A DNA stretch of 64,000 nucleotides. Origin: Pseudomonas luteola NBRC 103146 (GTDB taxonomy: Bacteria; Pseudomonadota; Gammaproteobacteria; Pseudomonadales; Pseudomonadaceae). This document shows, in pieces, positions 56,559 to 64,000 of the stretch (its first letter is position 1; each line of letters starts with the position of its first letter). The notes below the pieces were generated by a model, which was given only the letters and a program-made list of their open reading frames with translations, searched no databases and was not told the DNA's origin. Both the position numbers and the translations under genes were made by a program. Where the stretch lies: assembly GCF_002091675.1 (NCBI RefSeq), contig NZ_BDAE01000007.1, positions 62,001-126,000 on the forward strand. Reading direction: 5' to 3'.

Positions 56559-57302
56559 ATGGCTCAGCAGATGAGTGGTCGCCAACCCCGTTACAAACGT
56601 ATTCTGCTTAAACTCAGCGGCGAAGCCCTAATGGGATCCGAAGATTTCGGCATTGACCCAAAAGTGCTTGATCGTATGTCCTTGGAGATCGGTCAGCTTG
56701 TTGGTATCGGTGTTCAGGTCGGGCTGGTGATTGGTGGTGGTAACCTGTTCCGTGGGGCTGCGTTGTCAGCCGCAGGTATGGACCGTGTTACGGGTGACCA
56801 TATGGGTATGCTGGCTACCGTTATGAATGCGCTGGCCATGCGTGATTCCCTGGAGCGCTCCAATATCCCGGCAACTGTTATGTCAGCCATCTCCATGGTG
56901 GGTGTGACTGATCAGTATGATCGCCGTAAGGCTATGCGTCAGTTGCAGAACGGCGAGGTGGTTATTTTCTCGGCTGGCACGGGTAATCCATTCTTTACCA
57001 CTGATTCGGCTGCCTGCTTGCGTGCTATCGAAGTTGAGGCTGATCTGGTGCTTAAAGCAACCAAGGTCGATGGCGTGTACACTGCAGATCCTTTCAAGGA
57101 CCCGAATGCGGAAAGGTTCGATCGCTTGACGTATGACGAAGTGCTCGACCGTAAGCTGGGCGTGATGGACCTGACAGCAATCTGTCTGTGTCGTGATCAT
57201 AAGATGCCGCTTCGGGTGTTCAATATGAATAAATCCGGCGCCCTCCTGAATATTGTTGTAGGCGGCGGAGAAGGTACTTTGATCGAAGAGGGCACAGTAT
57301 GA
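56559..57302 (+). CDS. pyrH: uridylate kinase
   Basis: UMP kinase makes UDP and is allosterically tuned by GTP and UTP. It has 247 residues of the amino-acid-kinase fold: [40 protein letters not shown] and [19 protein letters not shown]. The ribosome binding site is AGGAGA. Its end overlaps frr by 4 bp (ATGA). Confidence 0.98.
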   Translation: MAQQMSGRQPRYKRILLKLSGEALMGSEDFGIDPKVLDRMSLEIGQLVGIGVQVGLVIGGGNLFRGAALSAAGMDRVTGDHMGMLATVMNALAMRDSLERSNIPATVMSAISMVGVTDQYDRRKAMRQLQNGEVVIFSAGTGNPFFTTDSAACLRAIEVEADLVLKATKVDGVYTADPFKDPNAERFDRLTYDEVLDRKLGVMDLTAICLCRDHKMPLRVFNMNKSGALLNIVVGGGEGTLIEEGTV

Positions 57303-57856
57303 TCAATGAAATAAAGCAAGACGCTCAAAGCCGAATGACCAAGACCATTGAAGCGCTTGGTCACGCTTTCGCCAAGATCCGTACTGGACGCGCTCATCCA
57401 AGTATTCTCGATAGCGTTATGGTGTCCTATTACGGTAGCGACACGCCGCTGCGCCAGGTTGCCAACGTGACCGTGGAAGATTCCCGTACGTTGGCGCTGA
57501 CTGTTTTTGATAAAAGCATGATTCAGGCTGTTGAAAAAGCCATCATGACTTCGGATCTAGGACTGAACCCAGCGACAGCCGGGACTACCATTCGCGTCCC
57601 GATGCCGGCTCTCACTGAGGAAACTCGAAAGGGTTTCACTAAGCAGGCGCGCCAGGAGGCTGAACAGGCTCGTGTTTCCGTGCGGAATATTCGCCGTGAT
57701 GCGCTGGCTCAGTTGAAGGATCTCCTCAAGGAAAAGGAAATCAGCGAAGACGAAGAGCGTCGTGCGCAGGATGAGATCCAGAAATTGACTGATAAATATG
57801 TCGCTGAGGTCGATAAGGCCTTGGAGGCTAAGGAAACTGATTTGATGGCCGTTTGA
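57299..57856 (+). CDS. frr: ribosome recycling factor
   Basis: The 185-residue two-domain factor splits post-termination ribosomes together with EF-G. It has [37 protein letters not shown] and the long C-terminal helix ([21 protein letters not shown]). It is translationally coupled to pyrH. Confidence 0.98.
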   Translation: MINEIKQDAQSRMTKTIEALGHAFAKIRTGRAHPSILDSVMVSYYGSDTPLRQVANVTVEDSRTLALTVFDKSMIQAVEKAIMTSDLGLNPATAGTTIRVPMPALTEETRKGFTKQARQEAEQARVSVRNIRRDALAQLKDLLKEKEISEDEERRAQDEIQKLTDKYVAEVDKALEAKETDLMAV

Positions 57857-57871
57857 CGGCAGGGATGCAAG

Positions 57872-58627
57872 ATGGGCAATAGCGACCCTAGTTCTGTAGT
57901 ACCGCGTCATGTCGCCATTATCATGGATGGTAATAACCGCTGGGCTCGCCGGCGGTTACTGCCTGGAGTGGCAGGACATAGAGCTGGTGTCGACGCTGTT
58001 CGTGCGGCTATAGAAGTCTGTGCGGACGCCGGTGTCGAAGTGCTCACGTTGTTTGCGTTTTCCAGTGAAAACTGGCGGCGCCCGACTGATGAAGTCAGTG
58101 CATTGATGGAGCTGTTTCTATCAGCGCTTCGACGGGAAGCCAAAAAGCTCGATCAGAACGGCATACGTCTTCGCATCATTGGAGATCGTTCCAGGTTTCA
58201 TCCTGAACTGCAGCGTGAGATGGAGCAGGCAGAAGCCTTGACTGCTGGTCATACAAGACTGGTACTCCAGGTGGCTGCCAATTATGGTGGTCAGTGGGAC
58301 ATCGCCCAGGCGGCCCAGCGGCTGGCGCAGGCAGTCAAGGAGGGTACGCTTGAGCCTGAGCGGATAACGCCTGAGTTACTTCAGAACTGCTTGACCACCG
58401 CAGGCATGCCTTTACCTGATCTATGTATCCGTACGGGTGGAGAGCATCGCATCAGCAATTTCCTGCTCTGGCAATTGGCTTATGCGGAGCTATATTTTTC
58501 CGACTTGTTCTGGCCTGACTTCAAACATGAGGCTATGCGTAAGGCGTTGGCGGATTATGCGACGCGGCAAAGACGCTTTGGAAAGACCAGTGAACAGATT
58601 GAAGCAGAAGTGAGAGCATCATGCTAA
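57872..58627 (+). CDS. uppS: undecaprenyl diphosphate synthase
   Basis: This cis-prenyltransferase makes the C55 lipid carrier for cell-wall synthesis. It has 251 residues: catalytic Asp19 in IIMDGNNRWA, GHRAGVDAVR, the FAFSSENWRRP loop, and the RTGGEHRISNFLLWQLAYAE signature. It lies 15 bp after frr and overlaps cdsA by 7 bp. It supplies the same envelope pathways as the genes that follow. Confidence 0.97.
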   Translation: MGNSDPSSVVPRHVAIIMDGNNRWARRRLLPGVAGHRAGVDAVRAAIEVCADAGVEVLTLFAFSSENWRRPTDEVSALMELFLSALRREAKKLDQNGIRLRIIGDRSRFHPELQREMEQAEALTAGHTRLVLQVAANYGGQWDIAQAAQRLAQAVKEGTLEPERITPELLQNCLTTAGMPLPDLCIRTGGEHRISNFLLWQLAYAELYFSDLFWPDFKHEAMRKALADYATRQRRFGKTSEQIEAEVRASC

Positions 58628-59436
58628 AGCAAAGGGTCCTTACCGCTCTGGTGTTGCTGCCCATAGCGATTGGGGGCTTCTTTTTGCTAGAAGGTGGGAT
58701 ATTCGCTGCCTTTATCGGAGCGGTGGTTTCCCTGGGTGCTTGGGAGTGGGCTCGGCTTTCCGGGCTCGTCTCTCAGGCGGCTCGTGTAGGTTATGCAGCT
58801 GTAATTGCTTTCCTTCTTCTGCTCTGCTGGCAGATGCCTCGGCTGGCGTTGGCTATCCTGCCGATGGCAGTGGCTTGGTGGATTTTTGCTGCCGTGCTCG
58901 TAATGACCTATCCAGAAAGCGCTCATTACTGGAAGTCAACTTGGCGACGCCTTTTGATTGGTGTGGCTATCTTGATTCCTGCCTGGCAGGGGTTGATCCT
59001 GCTGAAGCAGTGGCCTCTCAATAATTGGCTTATTCTTGGTGTCATGCTGCTGGTATGGGTGGCTGACATTGGTGCTTATTTTTCCGGCAAAGCATTTGGC
59101 AAGCGCAAGCTTGCTCCCAAGGTAAGTCCAGGTAAAAGCTGGGAGGGCATGATTGGCGGCCTAATAGCCAGTCTTGTGCTGACATTGGGTGTAGGTCTCT
59201 ATCGCGGATGGGATGCCAATACTTTGATTAAGGCTCTGATCGGTGCTTCGCTGGTGGTCGTTATTTCGGTTGTAGGTGATCTTACGGAGAGCATGTTCAA
59301 GCGACAGGTAGGGCTTAAGGACAGTAGCCAGCTTCTACCTGGGCATGGCGGCATCATGGATCGTATTGATAGTCTGACCGCTGCAGTACCTCTTTACGCA
59401 GCACTTCTCTGGTGGTCGGGCTGGGGTGTTATGTGA
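58621..59436 (+). CDS. cdsA: phosphatidate cytidylyltransferase
   Basis: CdsA makes CDP-diacylglycerol, the precursor of all phospholipids. It is a 271-residue membrane protein with about eight hydrophobic helices. The signature region [27 protein letters not shown] and [18 protein letters not shown] followed by [14 protein letters not shown] is intact. The end overlaps dxr by 4 bp. Confidence 0.96.
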   Translation: MLKQRVLTALVLLPIAIGGFFLLEGGIFAAFIGAVVSLGAWEWARLSGLVSQAARVGYAAVIAFLLLLCWQMPRLALAILPMAVAWWIFAAVLVMTYPESAHYWKSTWRRLLIGVAILIPAWQGLILLKQWPLNNWLILGVMLLVWVADIGAYFSGKAFGKRKLAPKVSPGKSWEGMIGGLIASLVLTLGVGLYRGWDANTLIKALIGASLVVVISVVGDLTESMFKRQVGLKDSSQLLPGHGGIMDRIDSLTAAVPLYAALLWWSGWGVM

Positions 59437-60623
59437 CTAGTCCTCAAAACATCACTGTACTGGGTGCTACCGGATCGATAGGTCTTAGTACTTTAGATGT
59501 CATTGCACGTCATCCTGATCGTTACAGAGCATTTGCGTTAACTGGCTATACCAGGCTCGATGAGCTCGGAGCGCTTTGTATCACTCATGAGCCGAGGTTT
59601 GCTGTAGTGCCGGGCAGCGCGCAGGCCGAAGCGCTGGAACATAGAATCAAGGCGGCTGGACTCTCGACGCAAGTGCTGGTCGGTGAGGCAGGGCTAAGTG
59701 AAGTATCAGCTCATCCTGATGTTGATGCTGTTATGGCTGCTATCGTTGGCGCGGCAGGTCTTAAGCCTACCCTTGCAGCCGTCGAGGCAGGAAAAAAGGT
59801 TCTCCTTGCCAATAAAGAGGCGCTTGTCATGAGCGGCTCCCTGTTTATGCAGGCTGTCAAAACGTACAACGCAAAGCTGTTACCAATTGATAGTGAGCAC
59901 AATGCCATTTTTCAATGCCTGCCAGTAGGCTATGAAGAGGGACTGGTGGCAAAAGGGGTGCGGCGAATTTTGCTGACGGCTTCAGGCGGGCCTTTCCGTG
60001 AAACCTCATTGGAGGTATTGCGTGACGTTACGCCTGATCAGGCGTGCGCGCATCCTAACTGGTCGATGGGACGTAAAATTTCAGTAGACTCTGCCACCAT
60101 GATGAACAAGGGGTTGGAGTTCATTGAGGCCTGCTGGTTGTTCAATGCAAGGCCTGATCAGGTTGAAGTTGTTGTTCATCCTCAAAGTGTTATCCATTCG
60201 TTAGTGGACTACATTGACGGTTCGGTTCTTGCGCAGTTGGGCAATCCCGATATGCGTACGCCAATTGCTCATGCATTGGCATGGCCTGAGCGAATGGAAT
60301 CCGGGGTTAGCCCTCTTGACCTGTTTGCAGTAGCACGCCTTGATTTTCAAAAGCCTGATGAGCAGCGCTTTCCTTGCCTCAGATTGGCGAGAGAAGCTAT
60401 TAGCGCAGGTGGTACCGCGCCTGCCACATTGAACGCTGCGAACGAAGTGGCAGTAGATGCCTTTCTAAACGGCAGGGCACGCTTTGATGAGATACCGCAG
60501 ATCATCGAGGCTGTGCTCCAGCAGGAAACAATCTCTGCCGTAACCGATCTTGAATGTGTCATGCAAGCGGATCGCCATGCCAGGGACTCAGCCAATGTCT
60601 GGCTTGAGCGCCACAGGCGCTAA
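59433..60623 (+). CDS. dxr: 1-deoxy-D-xylulose 5-phosphate reductoisomerase
   Basis: Dxr (IspC) makes MEP, the committed step of the isoprenoid pathway that also includes ispG (0.9 kb). It has 396 residues: the NADPH motif [25 protein letters not shown], the catalytic [14 protein letters not shown], and ASGGPFRE with the flexible loop and [18 protein letters not shown]. The start GTG 59433 overlaps the cdsA stop (GTGA). Confidence 0.97.
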   Translation: MTSPQNITVLGATGSIGLSTLDVIARHPDRYRAFALTGYTRLDELGALCITHEPRFAVVPGSAQAEALEHRIKAAGLSTQVLVGEAGLSEVSAHPDVDAVMAAIVGAAGLKPTLAAVEAGKKVLLANKEALVMSGSLFMQAVKTYNAKLLPIDSEHNAIFQCLPVGYEEGLVAKGVRRILLTASGGPFRETSLEVLRDVTPDQACAHPNWSMGRKISVDSATMMNKGLEFIEACWLFNARPDQVEVVVHPQSVIHSLVDYIDGSVLAQLGNPDMRTPIAHALAWPERMESGVSPLDLFAVARLDFQKPDEQRFPCLRLAREAISAGGTAPATLNAANEVAVDAFLNGRARFDEIPQIIEAVLQQETISAVTDLECVMQADRHARDSANVWLERHRR

Positions 60624-60638
60624 GCGCGGAGGAACGCC

Positions 60639-61991
60639 ATGAGTGCACTGTATATGATTCTTGGAACCCTAATTGCATTAGGGGTGTTGGTTACTTTCCA
60701 TGAGTTTGGGCACTTTTGGGTTGCTCGTCGATGTGGTGTCAAGGTCCTGCGTTTCTCTGTTGGATTTGGTAAGGCGCTATTTCGTTGGCATGACAGGCAG
60801 GGAACTGAGTTCGTAGTAGCAGCAATACCGCTTGGCGGTTATGTAAAAATGCTGGATGAGCGAGAAGGGGAGGTTTCTGCTAACCAGCTCGACCAAACGT
60901 TCAATCGTAAGTCTGTATATCAGCGTATCGCTATCGTAGCGGCGGGTCCGGTGGCCAATTTCTTATTGGCTATCGTGTTCTTTTGGGCTCTGGCCATGCT
61001 TGGAACTCAGCAGGTCAAGCCTGTCGTCGGAAAAGTCGATGAAGGTAGTCTTGCTGCACAAGCAGGCTTGCAGGCAAACGATGAAATTGTCTCGGTTGAT
61101 GGGAAGGCTGTTTCCGGATGGGGTGAGGTCAACCTCAAGCTGGTTCGCCGTCTCGGTGAAACGGGTACGTTGGTCGTGGAAACTCGCGAGTCTGATAACA
61201 GTCAGCAAGAAGTACATTCCATTCGGCTTGATGGTTGGCTCAAGGACTCTGATAGCCCGGACCCTATTGGATCTCTCGGCATACATCCATGGCGTCCGGC
61301 ACTGCTACCTGTTGTGGCTGAACTAGATCCTGAAGGGCCTGCCTCCAGAGCAGGTGTTCAGTCTGGTGATCGTATTGTTTCGGTTGAGGGTTCATCGGTT
61401 AACGACTGGCAAGAGGTGGTCGATTATGTTCGTGCCCACCCGAATCAAACAGTAAACCTAGTGCTTAATCGTTCCGGAATTGAGCGCTCTGTCCCAGTTA
61501 TGCTTTCTAGTAAAGGTGATGCAAAAAGTGCCTCTGGCTACTTGGGCGCTGGTGTCAAGGGCGTGGAATGGCCCTCTGAAATGCTTCGGGAGGTCAGCTA
61601 TGGCCCGCTGGAGGCCGTAGGTCAGGGACTTTTGCGTACTTGGACCATGAGTTTGCTGACGCTCGACTCGCTTAAGAAAATGTTGCTTGGGGAACTCTCG
61701 GTAAAAAACTTGAGTGGGCCGATAACCATTGCTAAAGTGGCGGGCGCTTCTGCCCAGTCAGGTGTCAGTGACTTCTTAAACTTCCTGGCCTACCTGAGCA
61801 TAAGCCTTGGGGTTTTAAACCTGCTTCCTGTGCCGGTACTGGACGGTGGACATTTGTTGTTCTACTTCGTCGAGTGGGCAAGAGGGAAACCTGTATCCGA
61901 GCGCATTCAGGCGTGGGGTATGCAGATTGGTATAAGCCTAATTGTTGGTGTCATGTTACTGGCTCTGGTCAATGACCTTGGGCGTCTGTAA
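60639..61991 (+). CDS. rseP: site-2 protease RseP
   Basis: RseP is an intramembrane zinc protease that cuts anti-sigma factors (the RseA/MucA type) and signal-peptide remnants. It has 450 residues. His21-Glu22 and His25 (FHEFGHFW) lie in the first helix. Two PDZ domains follow (around GSLAAQAGLQANDEIVSVDG and GPASRAGVQSGDRIVSVEG), and the second active-site motif is PVLDGGH. bamA follows, so envelope-stress sensing and outer-membrane assembly are linked. The ribosome binding site is GGAGG. Confidence 0.97.
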   Translation: MSALYMILGTLIALGVLVTFHEFGHFWVARRCGVKVLRFSVGFGKALFRWHDRQGTEFVVAAIPLGGYVKMLDEREGEVSANQLDQTFNRKSVYQRIAIVAAGPVANFLLAIVFFWALAMLGTQQVKPVVGKVDEGSLAAQAGLQANDEIVSVDGKAVSGWGEVNLKLVRRLGETGTLVVETRESDNSQQEVHSIRLDGWLKDSDSPDPIGSLGIHPWRPALLPVVAELDPEGPASRAGVQSGDRIVSVEGSSVNDWQEVVDYVRAHPNQTVNLVLNRSGIERSVPVMLSSKGDAKSASGYLGAGVKGVEWPSEMLREVSYGPLEAVGQGLLRTWTMSLLTLDSLKKMLLGELSVKNLSGPITIAKVAGASAQSGVSDFLNFLAYLSISLGVLNLLPVPVLDGGHLLFYFVEWARGKPVSERIQAWGMQIGISLIVGVMLLALVNDLGRL

Positions 61992-62065
61992 CTCGCCGCT
62001 GAACGCTTAGTCTGCCGTATAAGCGGTAGGCTATTTATTTGTCAGTTGGAATAAAAAAGGGACTC

Positions 62066-64000
62066 ATGAAACGCTTGCTGCTACCTGCGGTAATAGCCGC
62101 GCTGATGATCGGCGAGGTTCACGCCGAGTCCTTCACCATCTCCGATATTCGTGTAAACGGTTTGCAGAGGGTTTCTGCCGGAAGCGTTTTCGGTGCATTA
62201 CCTCTTAACGTAGGCGATGCTGTAGATGATCGTCGCCTTTCCGATGCGACTCGCTCCCTGTTCCGTACGGGTTTTTTCCAAGATATTCAATTAGGGCGTG
62301 ACGGTAACGTCCTGGTTGTGAGCGTAGTTGAGCGCCCCTCGATTTCAAGCATCACTATTGAGGGCAACAAGGCGATCTCAGAAGACGACCTTAAAAAAGG
62401 TCTTCAACAATCGGGTTTGGCTGAAGGTGAAATTTTCCAGCAGGCAACGCTGGAAGGTGTGCGCAATGAGCTGCTTCGTCAGTATGTTGCTCAAGGTCGC
62501 TATTCTGCCAATATCGAAACCGAGGTCATTCCGCAGCCACGTAACCGCGTTCAGTTGAAAATCAAAATCAACGAAGGTGAAGTGGCAACGATCTCTCAGG
62601 TCAATATTGTCGGAAATCATGTGTTTCCAGAGCAGGATCTAATTGATCTGTTCGAATTGAAGAAAAGTCATCTGCTTTCTTTCTTCAAAAACGACGACAA
62701 ATATTCTCGTGAAAAACTTTCTGGCGATCTTGAGCGCTTGCGCTCCTATTACCTTGATCGTGGTTATATCAATATGGATATCACCTCGACTCAGGTATCG
62801 ATTACGCCTGATAAGAAACACGTCTATATTACGGTCAACGTCAACGAAGGTGAAAAATACACCGTTCGGGATGTAAAACTTTCAGGTGACCTGAAAGTGC
62901 CGGAAGAAGAAATTCGCAGGCTGATGTTGGTACAGCCCGGACAGGTGTTCTCTCGAAAGGTGATGACTGGCACCTCAGATCTGATCACCCGCCGCCTCGG
63001 GAATGAAGGCTATACGTTCGCTAATGTGAACGGTGTACCGGAACCACATGATGATGACCATACGGTTTCGTTGACCTTTGTAGTCGATCCCGGCAAGCGT
63101 GCCTATGTAAATCGTATCAATTTCCGTGGCAATACCAAGACGGAAGATGAAGTCCTCCGCCGCGAAATGCGCCAGATGGAAGGTGGCTGGGCGTCCACTT
63201 ACCTGATTGATCAGTCCAAAACCCGTTTGGAACGTCTGGGCTATTTCAAGGAAGTCAATGTCGAGACGCCGCAGGTTCCTGGCACTGACGATCAGGTCGA
63301 CGTGAATTACTCTGTGGAAGAACAACCGTCTGGTTCTATTACCGCAAGTGTTGGCTTTGCTCAAAGTGCGGGTTTGATCCTGGGTGGATCTATCAGCCAG
63401 AGCAACTTCTTGGGTACTGGTAATAGAGTAAGCGTAGGCTTGACGAGAAGTCAGTATCAGACTCGCTACAATTTCAGCTTTACTGATCCATACTGGACCG
63501 ATGACGGTGTGAGCCTTGGCTATAACGCCTTCTATCGCTCAACCAACTATGATGATCTGGATGTTGATATTTCCAGTTACTCCATCAATAGCCTCGGCTT
63601 TGGGGTAAATTTTGGCTATCCGATCAGTGAAACGTCTCGACTGAACTTTGGGCTTGGCGTTCAGCGTGATGAGCTTGACCCCAATAACTATACTGTCGAC
63701 GAAGTTTATAAATTCATTGAACAGGAAGGGGATAGTTTCACTAACTTTAAAGCTTCGATCGGCTGGTCAGAGTCAACCCTAAATAAAGGCGTGCTGGCTA
63801 CTCGAGGGCACTCGCAAAGTCTTTCTCTGGAAACAACAATTCCGGGAAGCGATCTGAGCTATTACAAAGTTGACTATCGTGGTCAGGTTTTTGCTGGGTT
63901 AACGCAGAATACTGCACTTCGCTTCCATACCGAGCTGGGATATGGCGATGGTTATGGTTCAACCAGCGGCTTGCCATTTTATGAAAATTACTATGCTGGT
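62066..64000 (+). CDS. bamA: outer-membrane beta-barrel assembly factor BamA (3' part missing)
   Basis: BamA is the essential barrel subunit of the BAM complex. The window holds 645 codons of about 790. The signal peptide (1-20, ending VHA) is followed by five POTRA domains (from FTISDIRVNGLQRVSAG to about 420), then the start of the barrel (EEQPSGSITASVGFAQSAG; NFLGTGNRVSVGL; FTDPYWTDDGVSLGY). The frame is open to the last base. ATG 62066 is preceded by AAAAAAGGGA. The BAM lipoprotein BamB is coded at 4 kb. Confidence 0.97.
   Translation, partial: MKRLLLPAVIAALMIGEVHAESFTISDIRVNGLQRVSAGSVFGALPLNVGDAVDDRRLSDATRSLFRTGFFQDIQLGRDGNVLVVSVVERPSISSITIEGNKAISEDDLKKGLQQSGLAEGEIFQQATLEGVRNELLRQYVAQGRYSANIETEVIPQPRNRVQLKIKINEGEVATISQVNIVGNHVFPEQDLIDLFELKKSHLLSFFKNDDKYSREKLSGDLERLRSYYLDRGYINMDITSTQVSITPDKKHVYITVNVNEGEKYTVRDVKLSGDLKVPEEEIRRLMLVQPGQVFSRKVMTGTSDLITRRLGNEGYTFANVNGVPEPHDDDHTVSLTFVVDPGKRAYVNRINFRGNTKTEDEVLRREMRQMEGGWASTYLIDQSKTRLERLGYFKEVNVETPQVPGTDDQVDVNYSVEEQPSGSITASVGFAQSAGLILGGSISQSNFLGTGNRVSVGLTRSQYQTRYNFSFTDPYWTDDGVSLGYNAFYRSTNYDDLDVDISSYSINSLGFGVNFGYPISETSRLNFGLGVQRDELDPNNYTVDEVYKFIEQEGDSFTNFKASIGWSESTLNKGVLATRGHSQSLSLETTIPGSDLSYYKVDYRGQVFAGLTQNTALRFHTELGYGDGYGSTSGLPFYENYYAG

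Overview
The window is a stretch of a Pseudomonas-type gammaproteobacterial chromosome (family Pseudomonadaceae). The evidence is gene content and order: rodZ-ispG-hisS-yfgM-bamB-der; a 3-hydroxybutyrate operon under an HbcR-type sigma-54 activator; guaBA; dapC-glnD-map facing rpsB-tsf-pyrH-frr-uppS-cdsA-dxr-rseP-bamA; and a 346-residue DapD of the pseudomonad type. No tRNA, rRNA, insertion sequence, prophage or CRISPR array was seen. Both ends cut genes: rodZ lacks its 5' part and bamA its 3' part. No gene-free stretch exceeds 300 bp.

Layout. 1-6.7 kb: envelope, isoprenoid and translation housekeeping genes. 6.9-8.8 kb: an aminotransferase/omega-amidase pair. 8.9-16.4 kb: a 3-hydroxyacyl-CoA dehydrogenase and an HbcR-like activator, then a permease, 3-hydroxybutyrate dehydrogenase, CoA-transferase A/B and thiolase. 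Behind the activator gene lie two near-palindromic activator sites and a GG-N10-GC sigma-54 promoter. 16.4-27 kb: accessory single genes (DUF4174, GST, an Old Yellow Enzyme with a divergent OhrR-type MarR regulator, a lipoprotein, an Excalibur-tailed nuclease, an M23 peptidase, glutaredoxin 2, xseA, a dehydrogenase, and a TonB receptor with a Fur box). 27-30.3 kb: guaBA.

30.3-37.2 kb holds a sugar-oxidation island, xylD-xylX-transporter-xylB, with a divergent LacI-family regulator. The families fit the Weimberg route of D-xylose oxidation. The lactonase and the alpha-ketoglutarate semialdehyde dehydrogenase are not in the window. The regulator lies behind a tandem 18-bp operator repeat and is probably made from a leaderless mRNA. 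37.3-44 kb: a Tat-exported multicopper oxidase, tadA, DUF72, csdA-csdE, dapD, a LysE exporter and a Spx/ArsC-like protein.

44.1-48 kb holds the least understood genes: a DRGH endonuclease without a signal peptide, a heme-oxygenase-like di-iron (HDO) protein behind a strong palindrome, and an NPPY-motif methyltransferase. A short coding-like remnant follows on the other strand. From 48 kb on there is a CPA1 antiporter, dapC, glnD and map on the minus strand, then the conserved ribosomal protein S2 to BamA run.

The best candidates for something undescribed are the HDO/methyltransferase pair with its palindrome and the xylose island with its unusual transporter and regulatory DNA. All functional calls come from reading the sequence and from family knowledge; no database search was run.
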